From NCBI GenBank assembly GCA_006212045.1, contig PZPK01000003.1, positions 1-64,000 on the forward strand: a DNA stretch of 64,000 nt. Direction: 5' to 3'. The position numbers and the translations under genes are program-made. Of the stretch, positions 26,150 through 35,511 are shown one piece after another. Position 1 is the first letter of the stretch; the number at the start of each line of letters is the position of its first letter. The notes under the pieces are model-generated. The model saw only the letters and a list, made by a program, of their open reading frames with translations. It did no database searches and was not told where the DNA came from. Origin of the DNA: Oleiphilus sp. (GTDB lineage Bacteria > Pseudomonadota > Gammaproteobacteria > Pseudomonadales > Oleiphilaceae).

Positions 26150-28489
26150 TTAGACCTGGCTACGGTTGATCCAACAATTCAGTATGTCTTCCAGCATATT
26201 AAGCGTGACGGGTTTGCTGACGTAATCATGCATGCCTGACTTCAGGCATTTTTCTCTGTCGCCGGTCATGGCATTGGCCGTCATTGCGACGATCGGAATT
26301 GGCCGATAGCCTTCTCCCGCTTTTCCCTGCCGGATCGCCCGAGTGGTGTCATAGCCGTCCATTCTTGGCATTTGGCAGTCCATCAGGATAAGCGCGTAAT
26401 GATCAGGCTGAGCCGTCAGACACTCTAAAGCCTTTAAGCCATCTTCGGCGATATCGCACTGCATCCCCAGGTTTTCCAGCATGGCTTTGGCAACGGTTTG
26501 GTTGACCGGATTATCTTCGACCACCAACAAATGGATTTCAGGGTTGGATCTTGCATCATCCCCTGCAGCTGGTTCGCTGGCTTCGGCCGTGTTAGGGGTT
26601 TGGGTCGGGGCGGGCGGGACCGTTAGCTCGACCAGAAAACGACTTCCCTGTCCCGGGGCGCTCTCCAGAGACAGTTGGCCGTCCATCATGCCGACCAGTT
26701 CCTTAACGATGGACAATCCAAGACCGGCACCTTCATGTTTGCGAGAGCTGGAGTTGTCCTCCTGCACAAAGGTGTCAAATATGGACGTATGCAAGGACTC
26801 ATCAATACCAATGCCGGTGTCTTTGACGACAAAGGTGATTCTGTAGGACTGCTCCAATTGCTCGGAACGGGCTCTGACCTCAATTTCGCCCTTGTCAGAA
26901 AATTTGATGGCATTACTGATCAGATTAGCCAGAATCTGTTGCAGACGATAAGGGTCGGCTTGTAGTTGTGGTACATGAAGGCCTGTGGTGTCCAGTTTGA
27001 ATTCCAGGCCTTTTGCTGTGGCGCGCGGCTGCCAAAGAGCCAATTGGTCTTCAAGCAGCTGATAAAGATCGAACTCGGTTTTATGCAGGGCAAACTGGCC
27101 CGTTTCGATTCGGGATATGTCGAGCAGATCGTCCAGTAAGGCAAGCAGGGATTCGGCACTTCGTAATGAGATTTGTGCTTGTTCTGTTTGTTTTTCATCG
27201 AGCTCCGTATTCAGCAACAAGCTCAACATGCCGATAATGCCGTTCATGGGAGTACGCAGCTCATGACTGATGCGAGCCAGGAACTCGTCTTTGGTGCGGG
27301 AAGCATCCTTGGCGGCGACCAGTGCTTCGCTGAGCTGTTCATGCGTCGAAACCTGTTGATCAATATCCTGAAAAGAGCCGAACAGACGTATGCATTTTCC
27401 GTCCCGAACTTCGGCCTCCCCGGTAGAGGCAATCCAGACTTTGTGGCCTTTGGCTGTAGTGATCTGGAGATCGGCTTCCCAGGGTATCCCGAGCTTGATG
27501 GCGCGTTGCTCCAAGTCCTGGAGCCGGGTAGCGCTTTCCTGATCAAAGAAAGTAAGAATGCTGTTAGGGGATGGCTCGTAATCGCTGTCCACCTCAAAGA
27601 TGGTGCGGGTCATTTTTGACCAGTAAACCGTATCGGTTTGCACATTATATTCCCATGCACCGATATTTGCCTGTTGGCTCATTGATTCCATGATGCTTTG
27701 CTGTCGGCGCAATAGCTCGGTGCGTTTATCGACTGTTGATTCGAGATCCAGATTGGCATCTTCCAGCGCTTGGCGCGACTGTTGAAGTCTTTGTTTCAGT
27801 GAGTCAAAAACCTGATCGAGTTTGACCAGTTCCTGACTGTTCCTGAGATATCCGCGCGTTTTTTTATGGTCGCCTGTTTGCAGCGTATCGAGGTCCGTTT
27901 TTCGCATTTCTGCAATGAATTTTTCCAGAGCATCCACCAGATACCGTTTAAACGCCCATAGAAACGCAAACCAAAGCGCCATAGCCGTAAGAAAAGTATT
28001 CGCCAGAATGAAGAACAGATTGTACTTCACCTGATCAAAGACAATGCTGTCACTGGAGTACAAATAGAGTGAGCCAATGTTTCGATCGCGGTGCTTAATA
28101 TGGAAACTCTTATAGAACAGCGCTTCTTTGGTATTCCGCGCGAAGGTGTTTTCTTTTGCGGTCTGAGGCGCGAATCCGCTCTGATAGACGGTAAGTTTAT
28201 CAGTGTCGAGAAGGAGAATTCCTGCAATGTCCTTGAGCGCAGTAGCGCCATTCAAGGTGGCCATCAGTTGTTCGTTGTCCAGATTCCAGAGAGCGGTGGC
28301 GACGGCTTGGCCAAAAATGGATTGGTAGGTGACCAGATTCTGCTCGATCCTCTGTTTTTCAAAGGAATAGGCGCTGTACATGTGTGTGGCAGTGAGCGTC
28401 AGAGTCACTGCCAGATAGATTGGGAAAACTATCTTTAGAAGCAGAACGCCAAGGCTTTGGCGTTTTTCCGAGTGATGTCCGTTGGTCAA
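26150..28489 (-). CDS. Hybrid sensor histidine kinase/response regulator
   Basis: A 779-residue membrane sensor. It has two membrane helices (about residues 17-37 and 150-172) around a periplasmic domain, a coiled coil to about residue 265, a PAS domain (about 275-395), and HisKA with phosphoacceptor His409 in ISHELRTPMNGIIG. The HATPase follows, with N box NLISNAIKFS and G boxes DTGIGI and GAGLGLSIV. A C-terminal receiver has Asp704 in LMDCQMPRMDG. There is no Hpt domain, so phosphotransfer would need a separate protein. Signal and target are unknown; a membrane-anchored response regulator lies two genes downstream in the same direction. Confidence 0.92.
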   Translation of the reverse strand: MTNGHHSEKRQSLGVLLLKIVFPIYLAVTLTLTATHMYSAYSFEKQRIEQNLVTYQSIFGQAVATALWNLDNEQLMATLNGATALKDIAGILLLDTDKLTVYQSGFAPQTAKENTFARNTKEALFYKSFHIKHRDRNIGSLYLYSSDSIVFDQVKYNLFFILANTFLTAMALWFAFLWAFKRYLVDALEKFIAEMRKTDLDTLQTGDHKKTRGYLRNSQELVKLDQVFDSLKQRLQQSRQALEDANLDLESTVDKRTELLRRQQSIMESMSQQANIGAWEYNVQTDTVYWSKMTRTIFEVDSDYEPSPNSILTFFDQESATRLQDLEQRAIKLGIPWEADLQITTAKGHKVWIASTGEAEVRDGKCIRLFGSFQDIDQQVSTHEQLSEALVAAKDASRTKDEFLARISHELRTPMNGIIGMLSLLLNTELDEKQTEQAQISLRSAESLLALLDDLLDISRIETGQFALHKTEFDLYQLLEDQLALWQPRATAKGLEFKLDTTGLHVPQLQADPYRLQQILANLISNAIKFSDKGEIEVRARSEQLEQSYRITFVVKDTGIGIDESLHTSIFDTFVQEDNSSSRKHEGAGLGLSIVKELVGMMDGQLSLESAPGQGSRFLVELTVPPAPTQTPNTAEASEPAAGDDARSNPEIHLLVVEDNPVNQTVAKAMLENLGMQCDIAEDGLKALECLTAQPDHYALILMDCQMPRMDGYDTTRAIRQGKAGEGYRPIPIVAMTANAMTGDREKCLKSGMHDYVSKPVTLNMLEDILNCWINRSQV

Positions 28490-28635
28490 AAGAGAGTACC
28501 TGAATCAGTTTGTCCGTATTGTCTTTATTAAAATGACATAAACCGAAACGTTATCATGCCGGCTGGAGCTTCCATTTTACACAGTCTCAACCAAACGGAC
28601 ATGTTTTCGGTACAGAAACAGTTTGATTGTGTGTT

Positions 28636-29109
28636 TCAGGAGAAATCAATCAGCTCAACATCAAAAATCAGTACAGAGCCTGGCGGGATGCTGCCAGCTG
28701 AACGATTGCCATAACCAAGATGTGGAGGAATAAACAGGCGCGCTTTTTCGCCCTTGCGCATCAATTGCAGCCCTTCGGTCCAGCCCGGGATCACTTGATG
28801 GAGACCAAAATCTATCGGGGTTCCACGTTCTACAGAGCTATCGAATACGGTACCGTCAATCAATGTGCCATGATAATGCACTTTTACCCGACTGCTGGCT
28901 TCGGGGCGTGTATCGCCTTCGCCAGCCGACAGAAGCAGATACTGTAGACCGCTTTCGGTAACCTTCACGCCTTCTTTTGTGCTGTTGGACTTCAGAAAAT
29001 CACTGCCCTTGTTCGCGTTCTGAAGTGCTGCTTTTTTGTTCTGTTGCATTTGATGCACGATGAAAGCCGCAACCGCGACAATCACTGCGCCAATGATAAA
29101 TTTAGTCAT
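28636..29109 (-). CDS. FKBP-type peptidyl-prolyl isomerase, membrane-anchored
   Basis: A 157-residue protein with one N-terminal helix (about residues 4-20), a short linker, and a full FKBP domain (about 50-157). The domain has VKVHYHGTLIDGTVFDSS, the VIPGWTEGLQLM segment and the closing IPPGSVLIFDVELID. It is likely a periplasmic foldase, anchored since no cleavage site is clear after the helix. It sits between the kinase and response-regulator genes. Confidence 0.9.
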   Translation of the reverse strand: MTKFIIGAVIVAVAAFIVHQMQQNKKAALQNANKGSDFLKSNSTKEGVKVTESGLQYLLLSAGEGDTRPEASSRVKVHYHGTLIDGTVFDSSVERGTPIDFGLHQVIPGWTEGLQLMRKGEKARLFIPPHLGYGNRSAGSIPPGSVLIFDVELIDFS

Positions 29110-29172
29110 GTTAATCTCAGTGTCTGAAAATATTAGGGGCTTGTAGCTGGCTGCCGATCAGTAAGAGGGCTA

Positions 29173-30177
29173 TTAAAGCACAAACAGTGTTGCCAAAGCG
29201 CCCAATGCAATCAGCACTGAAATGATCGACATTGTTTGCGCCGCTTTGAGTTTGCCCAACAGCGGAGCGAGGTCCTGCTGAACCTGGATCTGAGCCTGGG
29301 CAGCACTGACCTTCGCCGCTACCGCCTCGGCGGCACTCGTTGCAGCTTTTTCACCATGCTCTGACCCTGCGAGCGCACCAGACTTGATCGCGAGTTCCTT
29401 GATTTTTTCAAGGTCGGAAGAAGATAGTTCAGCACTACGCTCAATCAGGTCTCTCAATGTTTTCACTTCATTGGTGACCTGATTCTGGAACTGTGCTGTG
29501 GTCTGTTTGATGCTGGCGTCCAGCACGGGTTGGGTCACCATATTAGTCGAGTTGGCCTGTCGTTGTGCCAGTTTACGAATTTCACTTTGCCCCTCAGCCA
29601 GATTCGCCTTCAGGTCCTGAAGAGCTTCCTGGATAGGCTGTAATGCGGATTGTATTTGTTCGCTGGCGATCTGCTCGGCAATGCTTTGCATTTGTTCTGT
29701 GCTCATTTCAGGGCTCTCTGTTTCTGGTATATTTGGAATTGCCTGATCGACGGCTTGTATTTCCTCAGCGGTAACAGGTTCATCAACGATCGGTAGATCG
29801 GAGGATTCCGAAGGCTGGTTGTTCAGCTGCGCGATGATGTCGTGCAATCTTTCCATTTCGGCAGGCTTGCCGAGAATGCCTGCTGCTCCAGCCATTTTCG
29901 CCTCAGCCTCATATTCCGGGCCTTCTTTTGATGTGTACATGAAGATCGGAGAAGCGTACGCCCCGGATATTGCTTTACTGGTTTGTACTCCGTCCATCCC
30001 TGGCATCATGTGGTCCATAAATATGACATCCGGAGGCGGATTGTTTTCCATAAAGCGAATGGCCTCTTTGCCGGATTCCACCATGGACACTTCCAGACCC
30101 GTTTTTTTAAGCATACGACTTAGCATGATGCGAGCAGATTTTGAGTCATCAACAACCAGGGTTGTTTTTACTGGCAT
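29173..30177 (-). CDS. Response regulator with coiled-coil and C-terminal membrane anchor
   Basis: A 334-residue protein. Residues 1-118 are a complete receiver domain with Asp10, Asp11, phosphoacceptor Asp55 (FMDHMMPGMDG), Thr82 and Lys104. In place of a DNA-binding or enzyme output there is a Glu/Pro-rich linker (120-160), a long Ala/Gln/Glu-rich coiled coil (about 165-310), and a final hydrophobic helix (about 314-334) ending the protein. A strong GGAGGGC ribosome site precedes the ATG. A tail-anchored receiver would act at the membrane, perhaps by protein-protein contact; the nearby hybrid kinase is a candidate partner. Confidence 0.8.
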   Translation of the reverse strand: MPVKTTLVVDDSKSARIMLSRMLKKTGLEVSMVESGKEAIRFMENNPPPDVIFMDHMMPGMDGVQTSKAISGAYASPIFMYTSKEGPEYEAEAKMAGAAGILGKPAEMERLHDIIAQLNNQPSESSDLPIVDEPVTAEEIQAVDQAIPNIPETESPEMSTEQMQSIAEQIASEQIQSALQPIQEALQDLKANLAEGQSEIRKLAQRQANSTNMVTQPVLDASIKQTTAQFQNQVTNEVKTLRDLIERSAELSSSDLEKIKELAIKSGALAGSEHGEKAATSAAEAVAAKVSAAQAQIQVQQDLAPLLGKLKAAQTMSIISVLIALGALATLFVL

Positions 30178-30332
30178 GCGCCCTCCGAATAAAACTAGAC
30201 TCAGCTTTAAGCTATTAGAAGCTTGCTTTTCTAAGCATAGATGATTTCAGGGAAGTTAAAGCAAAAAAAGCAGCAAAAAATGGAGTGAGGCTGGAATACG
30301 GGTTTTCAGAGCCACTATTGCTGTGGTAACTG

Positions 30333-31013
30333 CTATCTAATCTGCAGGCAGGCCGTAAGGGCTGAGGCCTGTTCAATAACGAAATCGGCCTGCCAGGTCT
30401 GCACGATATCCGGGCTGTCAATATAACCAAATTTGGCTGCAACGGTTCGCATGCCTGCGGCTTTTCCGGCTTCGATATCCCTGACATGATCGCCCACGTA
30501 GACGCATGTGGACGGTGCTACGCCGAGCGATGATGCTGCAAGCAAAAGTCCTTCCGGGTTCGGCTTGGCCTGTTGGACATCGTCCGGGCATACCAGCACT
30601 TTGCAGTTTTCAGAGAGCGCGAGTCGTTGCAGCAGGCGCTCCGTATAGACTCGCGGTTTATTGGTGACAATGCCCCAGGGAATGCCGGACTCTTCCAGGG
30701 CAACCAGCGTTTCAGGCATGCCCTGGAAGAGTCTGGCGTGTGTGCCGACCTCAAGAAGGTAGAGATCCAGCAGCTCCTGTCGTTGCTGCTCAAATTTTGG
30801 CTCGCCCTCCTGCCCACCAAATGCCAGTGCAGTCAATGCCCGTGCTCCATCAGAGACGGTATTACGGATTTTGAGCGGCGGCAGGGCATCCAGTCCGTAA
30901 CGTGCACGCTGCACGTTAAGTACCTGCACGAAATCCTCGGCGGTATCGACCAGCGTGCCATCAAGATCGAACAAAACAGCCGCTGTTGGGGATGGGAGCT
31001 GCCTAGTGTTCAT
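30333..31013 (-). CDS. mupP: N-acetylmuramic acid 6-phosphate phosphatase MupP (HAD family)
   Basis: A 226-residue HAD hydrolase of the phosphoglycolate-phosphatase type. It has motif [15 protein letters not shown] (Asp16, Asp18), motif II VTNKP, a Lys in QAKPNPEG and motif [18 protein letters not shown]. Its place directly after ubiG and mtaD is the conserved setting of Pseudomonas mupP, which dephosphorylates MurNAc-6-P in cell-wall recycling; phosphoglycolate phosphatase (Gph) is the alternative. It overlaps ubiG by 11 bp. Confidence 0.82.
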   Translation of the reverse strand: MNTRQLPSPTAAVLFDLDGTLVDTAEDFVQVLNVQRARYGLDALPPLKIRNTVSDGARALTALAFGGQEGEPKFEQQRQELLDLYLLEVGTHARLFQGMPETLVALEESGIPWGIVTNKPRVYTERLLQRLALSENCKVLVCPDDVQQAKPNPEGLLLAASSLGVAPSTCVYVGDHVRDIEAGKAAGMRTVAAKFGYIDSPDIVQTWQADFVIEQASALTACLQIR

Positions 31014-31728
31014 GCAGTGGCTTGCTGGCGTATATCAGGTAGTTGACATCAACATTGTTGCCGAGTTTGTACTGCTTCAAAAACGGGTTATATGTCATGC
31101 CGCAAAGGTCTACAAAGTCCAGCCCCGCGGCGCGAACAAAGGACGAAAGCTCGGAAGGTCTGATGAATTTCTGAAATTCATGTGTCCCTTTTGGCAGCAA
31201 CTTAAGGATGTGCTCGGCACCAACAATGGCAAACAGATAGGACTTGGGGTTGCGATTAATCGTGGACAGAAAAAGGTTGCCGCCGGGCTTCAGGAGTTTT
31301 GCGCAGGCGCTAATGACAGATTGCGGGTTCGGCACATGTTCGAGCATCTCTAGGCAGGTCACCGTATCGTAGGTGCCGGCTTCCTGTTCTGCGAGTGCCT
31401 CGACCGTGCACTGCTGATAATCGACTTTGACCTGTGATTCCAGCCCGTGTAGCCGCGCAACCGCCAGTGGCGCCTCGCCCATGTCGATGCCCTTGACATA
31501 GGCACCCCTGAGGGCCATGCCTTCACTGAGAATGCCGCCGCCACAGCCGACATCGAGCACGCGTTTGCCCGGAAGGGGGGCATGTTCGTCGATGTAGTTC
31601 AGGCGCAAGGGGTTGATGTCATGTAAGGGCTTGAACTCGCTTTCCTTGTCCCACCAGCGACTTGCGAGCGCTTCAAACTTTGCAATCTCCTGAGCGTCGA
31701 CATTTTCGTTCGATTGGGTATGCGTCAT
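31003..31728 (-). CDS. ubiG: Ubiquinone biosynthesis O-methyltransferase UbiG
   Basis: A 241-residue class I SAM methyltransferase carrying out both O-methylations of ubiquinone synthesis. It shows the UbiG start [20 protein letters not shown], then NPLRLNYI and SAM motif [25 protein letters not shown] and the membrane-binding loop region [18 protein letters not shown] follow. It lies in the mtaD-ubiG-mupP order seen in Pseudomonas. Confidence 0.95.
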   Translation of the reverse strand: MTHTQSNENVDAQEIAKFEALASRWWDKESEFKPLHDINPLRLNYIDEHAPLPGKRVLDVGCGGGILSEGMALRGAYVKGIDMGEAPLAVARLHGLESQVKVDYQQCTVEALAEQEAGTYDTVTCLEMLEHVPNPQSVISACAKLLKPGGNLFLSTINRNPKSYLFAIVGAEHILKLLPKGTHEFQKFIRPSELSSFVRAAGLDFVDLCGMTYNPFLKQYKLGNNVDVNYLIYASKPLHEH

Positions 31729-31768
31729 GGTTAATCGATTTCCTGATTTTTCGAGAGTCTGTTGATCA

Positions 31769-33142
31769 TCATTTGTTCGCTTTGATTTTTTCGGACCAGG
31801 ATATGGCGTTTTCCCTCAAAGCGTGTTCATCGAGTTCGGTCAATTGTCCTTTTTCAAGTTTCAGCTCCCCGGCAATCCAGTTGTAAGCGACCTGCGACGA
31901 AGAAAGAGAGTAGACAATGTCCGATATCAGATCATAGCTTGGCAGGGTGTTGAGGCGGGCCATATCGACAGCGATGATGTCGGCCGATTTGCCGATCTCA
32001 AGGGTACCGCACTGGTCGTCAATACCCAGCGCACGCGCTCCGCCAAGGGTCGCCATTTCAAGCGCCGTTGGAGCCGAAAGGGCTGATGCATCCTGGGCAA
32101 CCGCTTTGCCAAGCAATGCTGCGGTACGCATTTCTCCAATCATATCGAGGTCATTGTTGCTGGCGGCGCCATCTGTCCCCAGCGCGACTGTAATTCCCTT
32201 ATCCAGCAGTGTCTGTACAGGACAAAAACCGCTTGCCAGCTTCAGGTTTGATTCCGGGCAATGAACAACGCTGGCGGCACTTCCCTTAAGCTGCGCGATG
32301 TCCTCTTCATTCAAGGCTGTCATGTGCACGCATTGCAGGTGTATATCGTCTGACAACAGTCCAAGCCCGGCCAGTCTGGAAAGCGGCCGCTGCTGGTCTT
32401 TTGACAGCGCCTCATCCACTTCCTGTTGTGTTTCGTGGAGATGGATCTGTACAGGAATATCATACTCGCTGGCGATATCACGAATGTTAATCAGCGGTTT
32501 ATCGGACACCGTATAAGGTGCATGTGGCCCAAGACCGACATTGATGAGGGGGTGTTCGGCGTATTCAATCGCCAGTTTCAATGACTTTTCGAGATACTCT
32601 TCGGGCTTAGAGGCCCAAACTGTTGGGAAATCCAGTACCGGGCAGACAAGTTGCGCGCGTATCCCGCATTCCTGAGCAACGCGGGCAGCAACCTCGGGGA
32701 AAAAATACATATCACTGAAACAGGTTGTGCCCGAGCGAATCATTTCGGCGATTGCCAGCTTGCTTCCGTCAGCGACAAAAGCCTCATTCACCCAACGTGC
32801 TTCAGCGGGCCAGATATGATCATTCAGCCATTCCATCAGGGGGAGGTCATCTGCCAGGCCCCGAAACAGGCTCATGGATGCATGCCCGTGGGCATTGATC
32901 AGGCCCGGAAGCAGGGCGTGGTTCTCAAGAGTGTAATGCGAGTCGGGCTGATAGCGCTGCAAGGCTTCCGATTCTGGCAAAAGATCGACGATCCTGCCCT
33001 GGTGCACGGCAATGGCAAAGTCTTCAAACACTTCTCCTCGTGGCGTTACGGGGATTGTCCATGAAGCGCAGATAAGAGTGTCGATGGGTTTTTGCTGTTT
33101 GCTCATTTTCGGTTTTTGGTTGGTGTATTGAGTCTGAGTCAT
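31769..33142 (-). CDS. mtaD: TRZ/ATZ family hydrolase, MTA/SAH deaminase type
   Basis: A 457-residue amidohydrolase. The metal motif HAHGHASM is in [18 protein letters not shown], and further metal and substrate residues are in [22 protein letters not shown] and [15 protein letters not shown]. It resembles Pseudomonas PA3170, which deaminates 5-methylthioadenosine. The reaction is adenosine-type deamination of MTA or SAH, and ubiG downstream produces SAH. The start is taken at 33142; an in-frame ATG 12 codons later is also possible. Confidence 0.85.
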   Translation of the reverse strand: MTQTQYTNQKPKMSKQQKPIDTLICASWTIPVTPRGEVFEDFAIAVHQGRIVDLLPESEALQRYQPDSHYTLENHALLPGLINAHGHASMSLFRGLADDLPLMEWLNDHIWPAEARWVNEAFVADGSKLAIAEMIRSGTTCFSDMYFFPEVAARVAQECGIRAQLVCPVLDFPTVWASKPEEYLEKSLKLAIEYAEHPLINVGLGPHAPYTVSDKPLINIRDIASEYDIPVQIHLHETQQEVDEALSKDQQRPLSRLAGLGLLSDDIHLQCVHMTALNEEDIAQLKGSAASVVHCPESNLKLASGFCPVQTLLDKGITVALGTDGAASNNDLDMIGEMRTAALLGKAVAQDASALSAPTALEMATLGGARALGIDDQCGTLEIGKSADIIAVDMARLNTLPSYDLISDIVYSLSSSQVAYNWIAGELKLEKGQLTELDEHALRENAISWSEKIKANK

Positions 33143-33364
33143 TGTATCCCGCAGATTGAAAGACCGAGTGTCAGATTGCCAGAGCTTATGTGGTCCGGGC
33201 AGGGTCCTTGTGGCGACAGCGAGTATATCTTTTCAAACATGGTAGGGACAGACGGTAGGTATGGCAAATAATGTATGATGTTCCATGGTTCGGGCTATAT
33301 ATGGGCGCTGTTTTGCTGAACGGATGGGTCTGGTGAGTCCGAAAGTGTTGTAAATTTGTTTCAA

Positions 33365-33407
33365 GGGAATTCGGGAATTCTTTATAAAAAGGATTAGAAA
33401 AATTCCC
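33365..33407. repeat. GGGAATT direct and inverted repeats
   Basis: GGGAATT occurs twice, 8 bp apart (33365 and 33373), and its complement AATTCCC follows at 33401-33407 beyond an AT-rich loop. This may be an operator for a regulator of the glyoxylate shunt or a simple hairpin. Confidence 0.45.
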
Positions 33408-33491
33408 TAAGGTGCTGGTATATAACGTGATATGTGTTTGTTTTCCATATTCGGTATTCGCAACATGTATAACGAGTATATGAGATATATA

Positions 33492-33521
33492 TTGTATTTA
33501 TCCCGCTGCTTTGATTAGAAT
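33492..33521 (+). promoter_or_regulatory. Candidate aceA promoter
   Basis: TTGTAT (33492-33497), an 18-bp spacer and TAGAAT (33516-33521), about 90 bp before the start codon. The -10 matches consensus at five of six positions. Confidence 0.5.
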
Positions 33522-33613
33522 TCGCCCCGATTTTTAACCACTCCCCGCCAAAGACGATCGGTCTGTACCATAGGGTACGCAGGGGTTCATTCCTACACTC
33601 AAGGGATAAGCAA

Positions 33614-35215
33614 ATGTCACAATACAAAGACGACATCCAAGCCGTTGCAGCGCTGAAAGAAGCTGCAGGTGCGCCATGGGATCAAATCAATCCGGAATCT
33701 GCTGCACGTATGCGTGCTCAGAACAAATTCAAGACAGGTATTGAAATCGCCAAGTACACGGCTGCCATCATGCGTCGCGATATGGCCGAGTTTGACAAAG
33801 ACAAAACCAAGTACACGCAGTCTTTGGGTTGCTGGCACGGTTTTGTAGGTCAGCAAAAACTGATCTCAATTAAAAAGCACTTCGGTTCTACTGAACGTCG
33901 TTATTTGTACCTCTCCGGCTGGATGGTTGCGGCCCTGCGTTCCGAGTTTGGTCCTCTGCCTGACCAATCCATGCACGAAAAAACAGCTGTCGCTTCTCTG
34001 GTAGAAGAACTGTACACCTTCCTGCGTCAAGCCGATGCACGTGAGCTGGGTGGTTTGTTCCGGGAGTTGGATAAGGCGCGTGAAGCGGGTGATACTGCGA
34101 AAGAAGCAGAGATTCAGTCTCAAATCGACAACCATGAAACACACGTTGTGCCAATTATTGCTGACATCGATGCCGGTTTCGGTAACGCTGAAGCAACTTA
34201 CCTGATGGCGAAGCAAATGATCGAAGCGGGTGCTTGTGCACTGCAAATCGAAAACCAGGTAGCTGACGAGAAGCAATGTGGTCACCAGGACGGTAAAGTG
34301 ACTGTTCCTCACGCTGACTTCCACAACAAGCTGCGTGCACTGCGTTATGCCTTCCTTGAGCTGGGTGTAGATGATGGTGTGATCGTTGCACGTACCGACT
34401 CCGAAGGTGCTGGCCTGACGAAAGAAATCGCTGTTGTTGAACAGCCTGGTGATCAGGGCGATGTTTACAACTCCTACCTGGATGTTGAAGAAGTTGCACC
34501 TGAAGACACTGCAGAAGGCGATGTACTGATCAGCCGCGGTGGCAAGCTGGTACGTCCCAAGCGTCTGCCTTCAGGTTTGTACCAGTTCCGTCAAGGCACT
34601 GGTCATGAGCGTTGCGTATTCGATTGTATCGAAGCGATCAACGCTGGTGCTGACTTGCTTTGGATCGAGACTGCGGTACCTACCGTTCACGAAATCAAAG
34701 GCATGATGGACGAAGTTCGCAAGGTACACCCTGATGCGAAACTGGTTTACAACAACTCTCCATCGTTCAACTGGACGCTGAATTTCCGTCAGCAAGCCTA
34801 CGATGCATGGGTTGAAGCGGGTAAAGATGTCTCTGCCTACGACCGTGACCGTCTGATGGCTGCCGAGTACGATGATTCCGAGCTGGCTGCTGAAGCCGAT
34901 GCACGCATCAAGACCTTCCAGGCGGATACTTCTCGCGAAGCGAATGTATTCCACCACCTGATCACTCTGCCTACTTATCACACGACTGCACTGTCTGTTG
35001 ATAATCTGGCGAAAGAGTACTTCGGCGAGCAAGGCATGCTGGGTTATGTTGAAGGCGTTCAGCGTAAAGAGATCCGTCAGGGTATCGCTTGCGTTAAGCA
35101 CCAGAACATGGCTGGTTCTGACCTGGGTGACGATCACAAAGAGTACTATGCTGGTGATCGCGCACTGAAAGCCGGTGGTGCGAAAAACACCTCGAATCAG
35201 TTCAACAACATTTAA
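33614..35215 (+). CDS. aceA: Isocitrate lyase (long type)
   Basis: A 533-residue enzyme that splits isocitrate to succinate and glyoxylate, the first step of the glyoxylate shunt and essential for growth on fatty acids, alkanes or acetate. The catalytic KQCGH loop (about residue 221) is in DEKQCGHQDGK, with IIADIDAGFG upstream and WIETAVPT, NNSPSFNW downstream. The length fits the longer type found in Pseudomonas, Acinetobacter and Alcanivorax rather than the 434-residue E. coli form. The AAGGGA site before ATG 33614 and its biased codon use suggest high expression. A terminator follows; malate synthase is not adjacent. Confidence 0.96.
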   Translation: MSQYKDDIQAVAALKEAAGAPWDQINPESAARMRAQNKFKTGIEIAKYTAAIMRRDMAEFDKDKTKYTQSLGCWHGFVGQQKLISIKKHFGSTERRYLYLSGWMVAALRSEFGPLPDQSMHEKTAVASLVEELYTFLRQADARELGGLFRELDKAREAGDTAKEAEIQSQIDNHETHVVPIIADIDAGFGNAEATYLMAKQMIEAGACALQIENQVADEKQCGHQDGKVTVPHADFHNKLRALRYAFLELGVDDGVIVARTDSEGAGLTKEIAVVEQPGDQGDVYNSYLDVEEVAPEDTAEGDVLISRGGKLVRPKRLPSGLYQFRQGTGHERCVFDCIEAINAGADLLWIETAVPTVHEIKGMMDEVRKVHPDAKLVYNNSPSFNWTLNFRQQAYDAWVEAGKDVSAYDRDRLMAAEYDDSELAAEADARIKTFQADTSREANVFHHLITLPTYHTTALSVDNLAKEYFGEQGMLGYVEGVQRKEIRQGIACVKHQNMAGSDLGDDHKEYYAGDRALKAGGAKNTSNQFNNI

Positions 35216-35274
35216 GTTGTAGACTGGAAAATGCTTGACGGGAGACGGTAGACGCCACTCCCGTTAAGCGACAT

Positions 35275-35301
35275 AAAAGGCGACTTTCGGGTCGCCTTTT
35301 T
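35275..35301 (+). terminator. Rho-independent terminator of aceA
   Basis: AAAAGGCGAC (35275-35284) pairs with GTCGCCTTTT (35291-35300) over a short loop and continues into T residues. Confidence 0.9.
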
Positions 35302-35338
35302 GCGTCAGACGTCAGACGCAAAAACTTCGTTTATTTAT

Positions 35339-35367
35339 TTGACCTATTTGGCATTGGCCCGAATACT
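35339..35367 (+). promoter_or_regulatory. Candidate promoter directly upstream of the heptamer repeat
   Basis: TTGACC (35339-35344), exactly 17 bp, then AATACT (35362-35367). The repeat tract starts 5 bp after the -10, so transcription would begin within or at the edge of the tract. The -35 matches at five positions and the -10 at four. Confidence 0.45.
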
Positions 35368-35371
35368 TTTT

Positions 35372-35483
35372 TCAAGCGTCAAGCGTCAAGCGTCAAGCGT
35401 CAAGCGTCAAGCGTCAAGCGTCAAGCGTCAAGCGTCAAGCGTCAAGCGTCAAGCGTCAAGCGTCAAGCGTCAAGCGTCAAGCG
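35372..35483 (+). repeat. Heptanucleotide tandem repeat (TCAAGCG)16
   Basis: Sixteen perfect, uninterrupted copies of TCAAGCG (112 bp), ending 28 bp before the ATG at 35512. Perfect 7-mer tracts are prone to slipped-strand mispairing. The tract lies between a predicted promoter and the start of the next gene, so it would form most of the 5-prime leader. Its translation (SVKRQAS repeats) is not a credible protein. Confidence 0.95.
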
Positions 35484-35511
35484 TCTCTCAAGCAAAGCAT
35501 ACAGGGTGATC

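Larger units (their letters stand above)
33143..33613. other. 471-bp intergenic region upstream of aceA
   Basis: No convincing gene is seen. The region is AT-rich from 33340 on. It contains GGGAATT at 33365-33371 and 33373-33379 and the inverted copy AATTCCC at 33401-33407, a predicted promoter at 33492-33521, and a small hairpin GTACC/GGTAC at 33565-33578 in the leader. The long leader suggests that isocitrate lyase is regulated here. Confidence 0.6.

Noticed and set aside
35372-35483. CRISPR-like array
   Set aside because: Units are 7 bp and directly abutting with no spacers.
35300-35509. A 69-residue frame made of SVKRQAS repeats
   Set aside because: It only translates the heptamer tract, starts with TTG inside the aceA terminator and has no ribosome site.
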